Shown: positions 34,427 to 43,277, counted from the stretch's first letter. The stretch is 64,000 nucleotides of DNA from Halopenitus sp041821145 (GCF_041821145.1 NZ_JBGUBC010000007.1:87041-151040), one strand, 5' to 3'. Program-made: numbers and translations. Notes: generated by a model from the letters alone, not told the origin.

Positions 34427-35680
34427 TTAGAGGTCGTAGTCGTGAAGTTCTGAAAACCGGCTATCCTGTAGGATGACCTTCTGGACGACATCGGAATCTT
34501 CCATGAGGTAGTAGTAGTGCGTCACGCCTTGACCACGGCCACGTCCGACGCGATCTGTCCGGCCGAGAATATCGAGGAACACTTGCTCGCTGAGCCGGTC
34601 GGTCATACGACGATGTGAGAGCGTGTCCATGTCGAGGATGCCTGTGAGTTGCTTGTAGACATCGTATATTTGCCGCGTAGAGAATTCGTCGTCGTCTTTG
34701 TGCTTGTCTGTGAGCATGGACAACGCGTACACGGTAGCCTTGATTTGCGTGGGTTGGCCTTCGAGCATTTGGGAGAACCGGTCGATATCAGCTTTCTCAC
34801 GGGCATCGCGGACGTGATCGTCACGGACTTGTTCTGCGCCTTCATCCTTCGCCAGCTCACCGGCGTTCCGTAGAATGTCGAGAGCTTTCCGGGCGTCCCC
34901 GTGTTCCTGGGCGGCGAAAGCTGCGCTGAGCGGGATGACATCCTCGGTGAGGACGCCTTCGCGGAAGGCATCGGCGCGATTCCGCATGATGGAGCGGAGT
35001 TGGTTCGCGTCGTACGGTGGGAAGATGAATTCGCGGTCTTGGAGGCTGCTGAGGATGCGTTCATCGAGGTTGTCTTTGAACGAGATTTTGTTGCTGATGG
35101 CGATGATCCCGACTTTGCAGTTTTTGACTTTCCCAGCTTCGCCAGCGCGAGAGAGTTGCATCAGGATTTCGTGGTTTTGGAGTTTGTCAATCTCGTCAAG
35201 AATGATGACAACCACATCGTAGAGTTCATCGAGGATGTTCCAGAGGCGATGATAGTAGACGTCAGTGGAGAGCCCAGTGACGGGGATTGAGATATCGGTT
35301 GCTTCGGGATTGTTGAGGGCACGGGCAAGGTTGACGACGACGCGGGTTTCGGTAGTAGATTGAGTGCAGTCGATGTAGACCCGCCCCATCTTGGTGTCGT
35401 TCTTCTGAGCGTATTGTTGAGCGCTTTGGGTAACGTGCTTTGCAACGAGGGATTTCCCCGTGCCGGTTTTCCCGTATATGAGCGTATTTCGCGGGGGTTT
35501 ACCGCTGACGGCGGGGTGGATACTGGAGGCGACGTCTTCGATTTCTTCGTCCCGGCCGATGATGCGGTCTTCGTCGGGGATGTGGTCGATGTCGAGGAGT
35601 TCCTTCCGAGAGAAAATCGAGTCTTTGCTGGCCCAAATATCGTCGAGAGATCGTTGTGATGGTTTGTCGTCGGTCCCCAT
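34427..35680 (-). CDS. orc1/cdc6: Orc1/Cdc6-family replication initiator
   Basis: 417 residues from the ATG at 35680; a longer frame to 35728 is unlikely. AAA+ ATPase: Walker A YGKTGTGKSLVAKHV, Walker B VVIILDEIDKL, sensor 1 GIIAISNKISF, arginine region LDERILSSLQDREFIFPPYD, then a winged-helix domain (about 330-417). It binds origin repeats and recruits MCM. The same repeat overlaps its own start codon (35676-35692), suggesting autoregulation. It is flanked on both sides by repeat clusters, so this is the replicon's own initiator. Confidence 0.95.
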   Translation of the reverse strand: MGTDDKPSQRSLDDIWASKDSIFSRKELLDIDHIPDEDRIIGRDEEIEDVASSIHPAVSGKPPRNTLIYGKTGTGKSLVAKHVTQSAQQYAQKNDTKMGRVYIDCTQSTTETRVVVNLARALNNPEATDISIPVTGLSTDVYYHRLWNILDELYDVVVIILDEIDKLQNHEILMQLSRAGEAGKVKNCKVGIIAISNKISFKDNLDERILSSLQDREFIFPPYDANQLRSIMRNRADAFREGVLTEDVIPLSAAFAAQEHGDARKALDILRNAGELAKDEGAEQVRDDHVRDAREKADIDRFSQMLEGQPTQIKATVYALSMLTDKHKDDDEFSTRQIYDVYKQLTGILDMDTLSHRRMTDRLSEQVFLDILGRTDRVGRGRGQGVTHYYYLMEDSDVVQKVILQDSRFSELHDYDL

Positions 35681-36223
35681 ACATTCGACACCTGGTTGGA
35701 AATACATAAAAGGAGAGGTCTGACTCACCCCGACTGTCGAATGTAAATCGGGGGAAACTCGGTGTTCGAGTCGCTCCCCCTCTGAAGTTCTAAGTTAGAT
35801 GAAGTCACCGAGTGTCGAATGAAGCCCACACGCCAGGTGTCCAATGTAACGAAGGGTAGTGATGAGGTGAGAAAACCGTTAGCCGGAGCAGGTGAACCAA
35901 CACGCACACCCCGACTGTCGAATGTAAATGCCCGAAATAGTAGGGATAGACCGTGTGACGCAAGAGATACAGAATTAACGGCGGTTTTCGTATCGGTGGA
36001 GTGGCAGTGGCAAATGGGTGTGGAGTGTGACGATCACTCCACACCCATTGTTGTTGGAGTATACGGATTTGGTTTTAGCTGTAGGGTCTTATAACTTTTG
36101 TTTGAATAAATACCATTTCTCGCACGTATCCTCATCCATTCGACACCGCTAGCAATTCCTGTACACCCGTCTCAGCAACCTTCCCTTCCCTTTTCGAGGG
36201 TTTACATTCGACGCATGGGGTGT
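35676..36223. repeat. Origin repeats, right cluster (7 copies), candidate replication origin
   Basis: Copies: 35676-35692 (minus), 35726-35750 (plus), 35806-35822 (plus, degenerate), 35829-35850 (plus), 35905-35929 (plus), 36133-36148 (minus, degenerate), 36200-36223 (minus). Core TGTCSAATGTA. The best copies read CACCCCGACTGTCGAATGTA plus AAT. Opposing orientations flank an AT-rich segment at about 36060-36125, a candidate unwinding element. Confidence 0.82.
36013..36049. repeat. Perfect 15-bp hairpin within the origin
   Basis: AATGGGTGTGGAGTG (36013-36027) and CACTCCACACCCATT (36035-36049) are perfect inverted repeats around a 7-nt TGACGAT loop. It lies between inward-facing origin repeats, next to the AT-rich segment. 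Confidence 0.85.
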
Positions 36224-36733
36224 GTGGGGCACGTTCATCTTCCCGACAACATCCCCACCGAGTTCAAAGAAACCTGAAGGACTCCGCCTTGACCGTCCAG
36301 CGGCTACCGCTGCTCAGACCTCGACCAGTTCCTAATTTACCACGCCAACGTGGAGCTTCTCCAACTCTACGTCACCATCGACTGCCTCTACCCGATACAA
36401 CCTCCCGTCCCAATCGGCCAGCTGCGTAGCATGTGGCCACGCCTCTTCGAAGCTCGTCTGATACACGAAGAAGGGTTCAGTGTCATGTCCGAGTTATCGG
36501 CCTCAACCCGGGATCAAGCCCCGAGGCATTCGCCTTGACAGCCTGTAAATATGGGCAAAGGAGGCGACCGTCACAACTCTCATCGGTTACTCCATGATCC
36601 TGAGGTTATTCTTGACATCGCGATGGAGGACACTCGGTTCAGAGACGTCTCTAAATCCTCGTTGAAGCGGTTCGCCTGACTGGAATGTTTTTAAACCATC
36701 GTGTGCCAGTAACCCGGATGACTACTCGGATTG
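36224..36733. other. Stretch downstream of origin with only short frames
   Basis: 510 bp. Plus-strand pieces such as FLIYHANVELLQLYVTIDCLYPI (about 36333-36400) look protein-like but are interrupted by stops on both sides, so this may be an eroded gene. No family recognised and nothing intact. Confidence 0.4.
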
Positions 36734-37660
36734 TTATAAGGATAAGACATATCTACGTTCTGTCCACTCGTCACGACGGGCCACAGCACGTCCTTCTCGG
36801 CTCTCCCAACCAGTACTCGAGACAGTTTCGATCCGATCGAGCTCGAAGCCAGCAGCCTGGTAGCAGGTGCCGACGTTATTGTCGATACCGGCGATCGCGA
36901 CGAGCCGCTTCCGCTCGGTGTGCTTACGCATCCAGTCACGGAGGCGGGCGAGCATCCAACTCGACGTGTTTGGTGGTCGGTTCGGGTGGTTCGCGAGCCG
37001 CGTCACGTACAACTCCTCGCTAGCGCCGTCGTAGCTGTACGAGTACGGCTGGGCGAGCACCGCCACCGAGTAGGGATGGCCATCATGCGTCGCGATGAAC
37101 CCTGCCTTCCACTTTGCGACACCGCCGAGGCGGTGGTCGATGCGGCCGTCCGGCTCCCCGATGAGGAGGTGATTGACGAGTTGGCGACTTCCCCGCCCCT
37201 GGACGCGGTGGACGATGAGGTCGGTGACGTCCTCAAGGGGCGGTGGGGTAACGCGCTCGGGTTCCCAGTGCGTGACCTCCCAGTCGGGCTTGGCTCCCAG
37301 CTCGACGTCCGACCGAGGAAAGTCCGGCATCCCTGCTGGTGGATAGGTATGCCACTCGGGGTCGATCGAGTGGAGTGTCGCGACCATCGACTCGTCGGTG
37401 GGGAACCGCTCCTGGAAGCCGATCGTCAACGACATCCCGTCGGGGGCGAGGTCGACATCGGTGACGATACGCCGCCGGTATACCGCCTTTACCTCGGGAA
37501 CGGGGAAGCGGGTTCGAGAGTCGATGACGCTCCGCTCGAAGACGTGGTCGCCTACGCGGATCGTCGGGGCGAGCTCGGCCGGAGTGTCTCCGGCGAACGA
37601 GCTGTGGTCGAGTGGTGCTGGCTCGGAGCCATCGCGAACGGGGAAGGCAAGTGCTGGCAT
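36734..37660 (-). CDS. GNAT-fold protein resembling phage Mom
   Basis: 308 residues from the ATG at 37660. The N-terminal half is beta-rich and unknown. The C-terminal half (about 150-308) reads like a GNAT acyltransferase: HLLIGEPDGRIDHRLGGVA, YVTRLANHPNRPPNTSSWML, RLRDWMRKHTERKRLVAIAG and NNVGTCYQAAGFELD. The order (LVNHL..G, LxRL.......N.SS, DxxxGHxGT.Y.A.GF) resembles Mom, which hypermodifies adenine in phage Mu DNA. Given the neighbouring methyltransferases, DNA modification is the leading hypothesis, but substrate and donor are unproven. Confidence 0.65.
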   Translation of the reverse strand: MPALAFPVRDGSEPAPLDHSSFAGDTPAELAPTIRVGDHVFERSVIDSRTRFPVPEVKAVYRRRIVTDVDLAPDGMSLTIGFQERFPTDESMVATLHSIDPEWHTYPPAGMPDFPRSDVELGAKPDWEVTHWEPERVTPPPLEDVTDLIVHRVQGRGSRQLVNHLLIGEPDGRIDHRLGGVAKWKAGFIATHDGHPYSVAVLAQPYSYSYDGASEELYVTRLANHPNRPPNTSSWMLARLRDWMRKHTERKRLVAIAGIDNNVGTCYQAAGFELDRIETVSSTGWESREGRAVARRDEWTERRYVLSL

Positions 37661-37688
37661 GATGGTGGACTCGGGTGAGTGATTGCGG

Positions 37689-37994
37689 TTAGTCGGTCTG
37701 CGGGGTGACGTGGTGGAGCCCGTGACTGTCGGGCGTGAACCACTCGCGGTCGAAGGAGACGACTCGTGGGATCTCCCCACAGCCGAATTCGAGAACTGCT
37801 TCGACAGCGTTATCGTCGACGCTCGTCACGCGATACAGTTCGCCGTCGTAGGAGTTCCAGTATCGCTCGTCGACCTCGACGTCGGTCTGCCCGGTCGTCG
37901 CGAACGCCGGCGCTGTCCCATCGGGAAGTTCGACCCGGAAGGCGATTCGGGTTGGATCGTCGAGCGTCTGGAACGACTGGGATTTGGTGGACAT
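37689..37994 (-). CDS. Small beta-rich hypothetical protein
   Basis: 101 residues from the ATG at 37994. IAFRVELPDGTAPAFATTGQTDVEVDERYWNSYDGELYRVTSV predicts a beta fold of the SH3/OB size. It lies between the Mom-like gene and a 199-residue protein, all in one minus-strand run with gaps under 30 bp. Confidence 0.6.
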   Translation of the reverse strand: MSTKSQSFQTLDDPTRIAFRVELPDGTAPAFATTGQTDVEVDERYWNSYDGELYRVTSVDDNAVEAVLEFGCGEIPRVVSFDREWFTPDSHGLHHVTPQTD

Positions 37995-38002
37995 GGCTGG
38001 GG

Positions 38003-38602
38003 TTAGTAGTGGACGTCCGCGGGGATGATCCACCCACGGCTCGTCTGTTCGTTTCCTTCGGTGGCCGCTGCGTCCTCGACGACGCCACCGTCACTGGCGA
38101 ACGGAACGCTCTGTATCCGGTCGACACACTCAGTGACAGCCTTGGGCGATGAGAGACCGCCTCCGAACTCGTTGTAGAGGAAGACGGACGGCCCTTCGTA
38201 CTCGGCGAGCTGTTGCAGGTTGAACCGTGCTCCTTCGACGTCGTTCATCACGTCCTCGACGGTGAGGTCATCGAGTTTCGCTCGGAATGTCGAGAACGTC
38301 TCCCGGAACTTCTCCGATTGGGTCCTGAGCATGTCGTCGAGGAGAGCTTGCCCGTCGTCGCTGTCCATTGGGAACGCTGGAGCGAGCGATTCGTCGTCGA
38401 CGTACTCCGAGTCGCCGTCACTAACGACGTTCGCTACGTACGGTTTGAAGCGGGCGTCCGGCTCATCGAACGTCTTGTAGTAGTCGAAGGCGGCTACCGT
38501 GTCGATCCCGATGCCGACGAGTGCGTTGAGGGCACCGCGAGCACGGACGAGAGGGTTGTCTTCGGTGGTACCAGGGACGAGCACGCAGATCAGTTTGTGC
38601 AT
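38003..38602 (-). CDS. Hypothetical protein
   Basis: 199 residues. LICVLVPGTTEDNPLVRARGALNALVGIGIDTVAAFDYYKTFD, then a helical acidic middle with VFLYNEFGGGLSSPKAVTE near the end. The N-terminal beta strand plus ARGALNAL helix recalls an alpha/beta fold. No family was recognised. First gene of its sub-operon by spacing (81-bp gap upstream). Confidence 0.6.
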   Translation of the reverse strand: MHKLICVLVPGTTEDNPLVRARGALNALVGIGIDTVAAFDYYKTFDEPDARFKPYVANVVSDGDSEYVDDESLAPAFPMDSDDGQALLDDMLRTQSEKFRETFSTFRAKLDDLTVEDVMNDVEGARFNLQQLAEYEGPSVFLYNEFGGGLSSPKAVTECVDRIQSVPFASDGGVVEDAAATEGNEQTSRGWIIPADVHY

Positions 38603-38683
38603 CTGTCGATAGAACCTCTGCTCCCGTGAGGAGTCAGAAATGTCAGGCGGGTGTGTTCAGTGCTGCGAGAGTCGGATTCCGGG

Positions 38684-39349
38684 TTATTGCGACCACGCGG
38701 TGAGGTCTGCCTGGCCGACTGCGAGTGGGTCTAGATCTTCGCCGGTCGCGGCGGCGGCGTAGTCGCGAGCGATCGTCAGCGCGATCTCGAGGCCGCACTC
38801 TTCCGGCGGGTCACGGACGTCGACCATCTTGGAGTCGTGCGCGTAGTCCCAAGGGGCGAGCGCCACCGACGCGTTTCCGCTCCCTCGCCATGCTTTGACG
38901 ACGAGATAGGGATACGTCTCTGGTGTCGCCTCGGAACCGTCCGAGGCGCCGATACCCGCGAGTTGACGGCCCTCGAGGCCCCCCTTACGGTGGTAGTAGA
39001 CGATGAACTCCCGGCTCTCAAGGTAGTAGTGGGTGAGTTCGTACCCGGGAGGCGCGTCGAAGACTGCTTCGTCGACGGCGGGATGCGTCCAGGTGCTGGG
39101 AGGTGTTGCTTCCATCCACTCGACGGCTTCCTCGATAGCGCGGGCGATGTCGAGCGAGCGGTCACCGTCCGCGGTCGCCTCGATGGTCGCGACTGTGACG
39201 CGGTTCTCAAAGCCCTGGACGCGGTCGTCGATGGCCTGGACTGGCACCTCGTCGTGATGGTCGAAGACGGCGACCGACTGGGGGGCGTCGGGAGCTGTCC
39301 ACACGTGCGCGTTCCACGAGGCCTCGTCGTCGTAGACCCAGCCGTTCAC
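38684..39349 (-). CDS. Hypothetical protein
   Basis: 221 residues from a GTG at 39349 (NGWVYDDEASWNAHVW); upstream codons overlap the methyltransferase and are rich in Arg/Thr/Pro, unlike a real N-terminus. Features: TVATIEATADGDRSLDIARAIEEAVEWM and HYYLESREFIVYYHRKGG. An alpha/beta protein of unknown family, 65 bp downstream of the cytosine methyltransferase. Confidence 0.55.
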   Translation of the reverse strand: MNGWVYDDEASWNAHVWTAPDAPQSVAVFDHHDEVPVQAIDDRVQGFENRVTVATIEATADGDRSLDIARAIEEAVEWMEATPPSTWTHPAVDEAVFDAPPGYELTHYYLESREFIVYYHRKGGLEGRQLAGIGASDGSEATPETYPYLVVKAWRGSGNASVALAPWDYAHDSKMVDVRDPPEECGLEIALTIARDYAAAATGEDLDPLAVGQADLTAWSQ

Positions 39350-39413
39350 ATCGGAGGGAGGTCGTACGCGTCGGGGAGGCCTGGTCTCACGGGCATTCTG
39401 GATCGGGGCTGGT

Positions 39414-40121
39414 CTAGGAAGTGGATTCGTGGCTGTGCGGGGCGTAGTGGATGTACTGGTCGAGGAGTTCGTGAACGTAGGCGGGCGGGATGACCTCACG
39501 GAGGGCTTTCGCCGGCAACGGCGAGCGCGGTGAGAGGCCGTGGGCCCGCCGGTAGCCGGTTACGGGGGCTTCGCGGTCGCCGATCGCGTAGTCGAACCCG
39601 TCGGGGTGCGAGCACGCTGTGCCATGCGCGAAGAAAGACGTCTCGAAGAGGCGGTGCTTGCGGACGCCGAGGCCGAATGAGGACCCGCAGAGCTGAACGG
39701 GTTTCTCGAGGTGCTCGCGAGCGCCGGGGACGTTCTCGAGTATCCACACCGGCGGGTCGATCTCCTGACAGAGGTCGCGGGCGAGCGGGATGAGGTTCTC
39801 TCCGGAGCGCGCGAACTGGAGGTCGGTCGCGAACGTGCAAGGAGCGGACGCCCAGACGATTTCGATCTGGTCGGCGTAGTCGTCGACGAACTCGGGAAGT
39901 CCCTCGGTCAGGTCGTGCTCGACGAAGACGCCGGGATAGTAGCGAGCCTTCCGTGGGTCGGCGTCTATGCCGATGACTTCCCAGCCGAGCCCGCGGTGGC
40001 CGTACGTCTGGAGGCCGCGGCAGGCGCCCCCGGCGCCGGCGAAGAGATCAAGCGCGAGCGGCGTGTCCCAGAGATCGTCGAGTGTGCGATCGCCGATGGT
40101 CGTATCTGAGACGACTGACAT
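39414..40121 (-). CDS. Short C5-cytosine DNA methyltransferase-like protein
   Basis: 235 residues. Motif I LALDLFAGAGGACRGLQTYG, motif II region VIGIDADPRKARYYPG, motif IV VWASAPCTFATDLQF with the catalytic Pro-Cys, and motif VI VWILENVPGARE are all present, then GSSFGLGVRKHRLFETSFF (motif VIII, QxRxR-like). It is shorter than typical C5 enzymes (300+), with little room for a target recognition domain. Such compact forms occur in haloviruses and plasmids. Predicted to methylate cytosine in DNA. Confidence 0.85.
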   Translation of the reverse strand: MSVVSDTTIGDRTLDDLWDTPLALDLFAGAGGACRGLQTYGHRGLGWEVIGIDADPRKARYYPGVFVEHDLTEGLPEFVDDYADQIEIVWASAPCTFATDLQFARSGENLIPLARDLCQEIDPPVWILENVPGAREHLEKPVQLCGSSFGLGVRKHRLFETSFFAHGTACSHPDGFDYAIGDREAPVTGYRRAHGLSPRSPLPAKALREVIPPAYVHELLDQYIHYAPHSHESTS

Positions 40122-40124
40122 CAG

Positions 40125-40658
40125 TTATTCCTCCCGTTCGAGACGTATCTGGCCAGGCGTCGGTATCCACGGATGTTCCTCCCAGCAGTGGAGTGCGTGT
40201 TCGAGGGCTTCGTCGAAGTCCTCGCCGCACGAGCCGCACTCATAGGTCGTTCGGCCCCAGCTGGTCGTGAGTTCCTTCGCGGTGACCGTCGTCTCGACTG
40301 GGTCGGGAGCCTCGGATCGGCGGACGTAGTCGTAGCCGACGACAGTGCGATGCTCGAGGCCGGTGCGAGCGAGGCGCGTGGGATTGTCCTCCGGGCGGAA
40401 TATCCAGCGGACGTAGCCGTCTTCGGAGGCCTTCGCCGACGGCTGGAGGATGTACCAGCGGTCGTGGTCGTCACGGAAGAGATAGTGTTCCTTGCCCCGG
40501 TTCTTGAGATAGAAGGGGTCGCCGGTTCCGGGGATGAGGCGGAGGCCGAGCGTCGTCGAGACGGCCGCGAGGAGGCGATCTTCGAGAGACGGTGGAGCCG
40601 CGTCTTCCGGTTCGGTCTCGGTAGAGGTGTACGCTGCAAGAGTAGCGTTCTCCGTCAT
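40125..40658 (-). CDS. Hypothetical protein with C-terminal zinc-finger-like site
   Basis: 177 residues from the ATG at 40658. LPGTGDPFYLKNRGKEHYLFRDDHDRWYIL-type beta region, WIFRPEDNPTRLARTGLEHRTVVGYDYVRR, and a final CGSCGEDFDEALEHALHCWEEH with Cys2-His-Cys arrangement like a C2H2 finger. Its start overlaps the DUF6884-like stop (ATGA), and its stop is three bases before the methyltransferase ATG, so the three are one operon. Confidence 0.65.
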   Translation of the reverse strand: MTENATLAAYTSTETEPEDAAPPSLEDRLLAAVSTTLGLRLIPGTGDPFYLKNRGKEHYLFRDDHDRWYILQPSAKASEDGYVRWIFRPEDNPTRLARTGLEHRTVVGYDYVRRSEAPDPVETTVTAKELTTSWGRTTYECGSCGEDFDEALEHALHCWEEHPWIPTPGQIRLEREE

Positions 40659-41506
40659 GGCGACCACCCCTCGAAGGTCACCTGCTCTGTGGGCGCTGCG
40701 GGCTCGTCGAGTCGGTCGATGGCGTCCGAGAGCCACCTCATCTGGTCGCCGATGCCGTCATTGTTGATCTCCTCGAAGAGGAAGCGGGGTTCGAAGGGGA
40801 ATCGGGGGCCTTGGTTAGGATCACCGGCCATGTGGGAGATGCCGTATTTGAAGACACCGAGGTCGCGAAGAGGATTGATGTAGTCCTGGCCGGCGAGGAT
40901 GAGAAGCGAATACGCGTTTGTCGTTCCCGGCGGGTCTCGGACGGGACGGAAGGACGCGATCCACTTTATGAGGCCGAAGGCGACGAGGCGCGTCCACTGG
41001 TCAAGTTCGGTGACGATTTCGCGGCCGTCCGGGCGGCGGAGGCCGTAGGGATTTTCGACGCGGTGATCGGGGTTCGTTTCGTCGTCGCCGAGTTCCGTGA
41101 TCGACTTCTCGTAGTACTTGACGTTCTTCCAAGGCATGAGGACGTGGTGTTCGGCGGAGAGAATCGCCCACGGGCTGGCGCCGTCACGGCCGTCTTCGAC
41201 GCCGGCGATGCGTTCGGCGAACTGCTTCTTCAGGCGGAAATAGGGCGACGTGTAGAGGTCGCGAGCCTTCCACGCTGGTCCGGTTTCATCCGTCCAATCC
41301 GGACCGAAGGACTCATCAGGGCCGACCGAGGCGACGTGGAGGTCACCTTCATCGGAGGGGTCGCGTTTGGCGGCGCCGCAACCGATGAGAACAAGCGTCC
41401 CCCGCTCGTAGATATCCGAGAGATTACTGCGGCAAATCCGTTTGCCCGTGGGGACGTCGGGTTTGTCGACAGCTTCGGTCGTCGGGAGCGTCGTCGAGAC
41501 ACTCAT
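40655..41506 (-). CDS. DUF6884-like protein
   Basis: 283 residues. GTLVLIGCGAAKRD near residue 36, KARDLYTSPYFRLKKQFAERIA, WAILSAEHHVLMPWKNVKYYE and LLILAGQDYINPLRDLG match the order of conserved blocks in DUF6884: a Cys in LIGCGAAK, YTSPYF, LSAEHG-like. DUF6884 genes recur in phages and plasmids beside DNA-modifying enzymes; its role there is unsettled. It overlaps the next gene by four bases and is itself coupled to a 36-residue upstream reading frame. Confidence 0.7.
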   Translation of the reverse strand: MSVSTTLPTTEAVDKPDVPTGKRICRSNLSDIYERGTLVLIGCGAAKRDPSDEGDLHVASVGPDESFGPDWTDETGPAWKARDLYTSPYFRLKKQFAERIAGVEDGRDGASPWAILSAEHHVLMPWKNVKYYEKSITELGDDETNPDHRVENPYGLRRPDGREIVTELDQWTRLVAFGLIKWIASFRPVRDPPGTTNAYSLLILAGQDYINPLRDLGVFKYGISHMAGDPNQGPRFPFEPRFLFEEINNDGIGDQMRWLSDAIDRLDEPAAPTEQVTFEGWSP

Positions 41507-41613
41507 CGACTCGTCCTCCTGGTTAAGCGGTAGCGTTCGGGACCAGGGAAGCCGTACCGACGGGGGAGCGCTGAGAAAATCCTGTCAGCCATGGCGGGTG
41601 TCTGTGCGGGCAT
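41503..41613 (-). CDS. Short leader-type ORF coupled to the DUF6884-like gene
   Basis: 36 residues, MPAQTPAMADRIFSALPRRY then a basic tail. The stop overlaps the next ATG (ATGA), and TTTTTCCTCTCC lies 28-34 bp before its ATG, the element seen before other genes here. It may be a small real protein or a translated leader. Confidence 0.45.
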   Translation of the reverse strand: MPAQTPAMADRIFSALPRRYGFPGPERYRLTRRTSR

Positions 41614-41842
41614 GAAACCACTCTCGACTCTCGTCGGAGAGGAAAAATCGCCGGACGACGGCGAGAAGGCTGACCACGAAGGTGGTTGTTATAGGGATTC
41701 ACGGAAGTCTTCGCACTCCTCAGCGTAACAGAATGCCGACTTATTGAAAGTGGCGTGCTGAACGTAGAGCGTGTATGCAGCAGTGGGTCGTCATCGCTTC
41801 ACGTGAGCTGCGAGGGACCCGCCGGTAGGCGGATATGCAGTG
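41614..41842. other. Promoter region of the DUF6884-like operon
   Basis: The TTTTTCCTCTCC element is at about 41637-41647. The remaining sequence holds no supported gene. Confidence 0.4.
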
Positions 41843-42109
41843 TTATCGCTCTGATGGTGGTCGGTATTTGATTGTCTCGGTCCGTTCGTTGTACTCAACG
41901 ACTCGGTTCTCGGCTAGCGTCGGGAGACACGCGTGTACTAACTCGTAAGTGACTGTCTCTCTGTCAGGTGCTACTGCGTTCGTCTCTTGGTCGATGATGT
42001 GCTCGATAAGGACATCGAACGATGCAGTTCCGTTGTCTGCGTCCGCTAGGTAGTCAATGATTGTCTGCGACCATTCATCTGCGTGGAATTCGCGGTTAAA
42101 CTCGGGCAT
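41843..42109 (-). CDS. DUF7344-like winged-helix protein
   Basis: 88 residues from the ATG at 42109. SQTIIDYLADADNGTASFDVLIEHIIDQ, TVTYELVHACLPTLAENRVVEYNERTETIKY is the helix-helix-wing layout of haloarchaeal DUF7344/winged-helix DNA-binding domains. Probably a transcriptional regulator. Confidence 0.65.
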   Translation of the reverse strand: MPEFNREFHADEWSQTIIDYLADADNGTASFDVLIEHIIDQETNAVAPDRETVTYELVHACLPTLAENRVVEYNERTETIKYRPPSER

Positions 42110-42569
42110 TGGTGGGTGGTGGCTGTTGCGGAACTCGTGTGCTGTGTGATGCGTCCCGCGTGCCACGCGAGGAGAACGAGGAGACTGCCTGTTCGTCCGG
42201 TATCCCGGCTCAAACGCCCCTTTCATGATCGGGGCACGACCGCATAGTGTGCAGTCGGGCTCCGTACCCCAACATATCGCCAGAGACGGATAAACCCGTG
42301 CTACTTTACACCGTGTTATGAATTGTCTCAATCGGGCCGCCCAATTCCACCGCGTTTCTCTGCTACTATGCGCGCTCTATGTAGCATCCAACCAGCGAAC
42401 TCATTGGCAACCGTCAGTAATCCGGTGCGACATAGAGACCATCTAGTCAGTACGCTGGACGTATCCGTCTCTGAGGGTTTCAACTGTGTCAAATTGCACA
42501 CTAGCCTCGAAATTCGCTTTCCATTCGGTTTTATCACACTATTATGTCTGATTGTAAATCAGAGTTAGA
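42110..42569. promoter_or_regulatory. Intergenic region with TATA-like element before the PrsW-like gene
   Basis: 460 bp without a supported gene. TTTTATCACACTATTATG at about 42529-42546 supplies a TATA-like element some 25-40 bp upstream of the ATG at 42570. Confidence 0.4.
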
Positions 42570-43277
42570 ATGACAGTCAATCTCTCCAAACTGGAGTTCA
42601 CTGATTGGATTCAAGCAATCTCCCTGAGTGTCTTTCTTGTTGCTGGTTTATTGGTGGCATCACCGGGTGTCGTAGCGTTGATTGCTGTAATGGCATTCTT
42701 CGGCCTTATTCCTGCCCGGTTCAGAATTGTTGTAACGGCCACGCTCATCGGCGCGTTCCTACTGAATGGATTGGTCGGAAACGCGCTCTTTCCCGCGTTC
42801 GTCGCACGGTATCCCTCACTACCCGAGTGGGCCGCCAGCGCCCGCCTTGCCGGTCTTATCGAACCAGTCACGACGAAGTTCCTCCCCGCTGGGTTCCTCC
42901 TCTGGTATTTCCACAACCATTCGCCAGATACGGTCGATTTCCTCCGAAGAAACTCGTGGCGTTCCGGGGCGCTACTCGGCTTCTCCTTCGGACTGATGGA
43001 AGCGTTGTTGAAGGTCGTCAAGCCCACCGGCGTCTATGGGGACGTTAGTTCGGTTACGGTCACGATATTCATTGCCACGTGGCTCCATCTATTCACGGGA
43101 TTCCTTGTTGCCGGGGCTGTCTTTCAGTGGTGGGGGCGGGACCCGGACCCATCATATCGCCAATGGATTTTCCTCGGCGTAAAAATCGGGATACCCCTCA
43201 CGATAGCGATGGGTGTTCACTACTTCTGGAACGCAGGCGGACGGATTCTTATCTACGAGCCACTTGGGTTTGCGTAA
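42570..43277 (+). CDS. PrsW-like intramembrane protease homologue
   Basis: 235 residues with about seven TM helices. GFSFGLMEALLKVVKP, IATWLHLFTGFLVAGA and AMGVHYFWNAGG place Glu/Lys, His and His-Trp-Asn in membrane segments as in the PrsW/CAAX-type proteases (E..K, H...G, H..WN). Substrates unknown. It is isolated on the plus strand among minus-strand operons with its own promoter. Confidence 0.7.
   Translation: MTVNLSKLEFTDWIQAISLSVFLVAGLLVASPGVVALIAVMAFFGLIPARFRIVVTATLIGAFLLNGLVGNALFPAFVARYPSLPEWAASARLAGLIEPVTTKFLPAGFLLWYFHNHSPDTVDFLRRNSWRSGALLGFSFGLMEALLKVVKPTGVYGDVSSVTVTIFIATWLHLFTGFLVAGAVFQWWGRDPDPSYRQWIFLGVKIGIPLTIAMGVHYFWNAGGRILIYEPLGFA

Noticed and set aside
34054..36223. Repeat clusters as a CRISPR array
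   Set aside because: Spacing is irregular, units are in both orientations and surround an initiator gene; no cas genes in the window.
36220..36540. Two plus-strand frames downstream of the origin
   Set aside because: Each is short and broken by stops; neither carries a recognisable start or domain.
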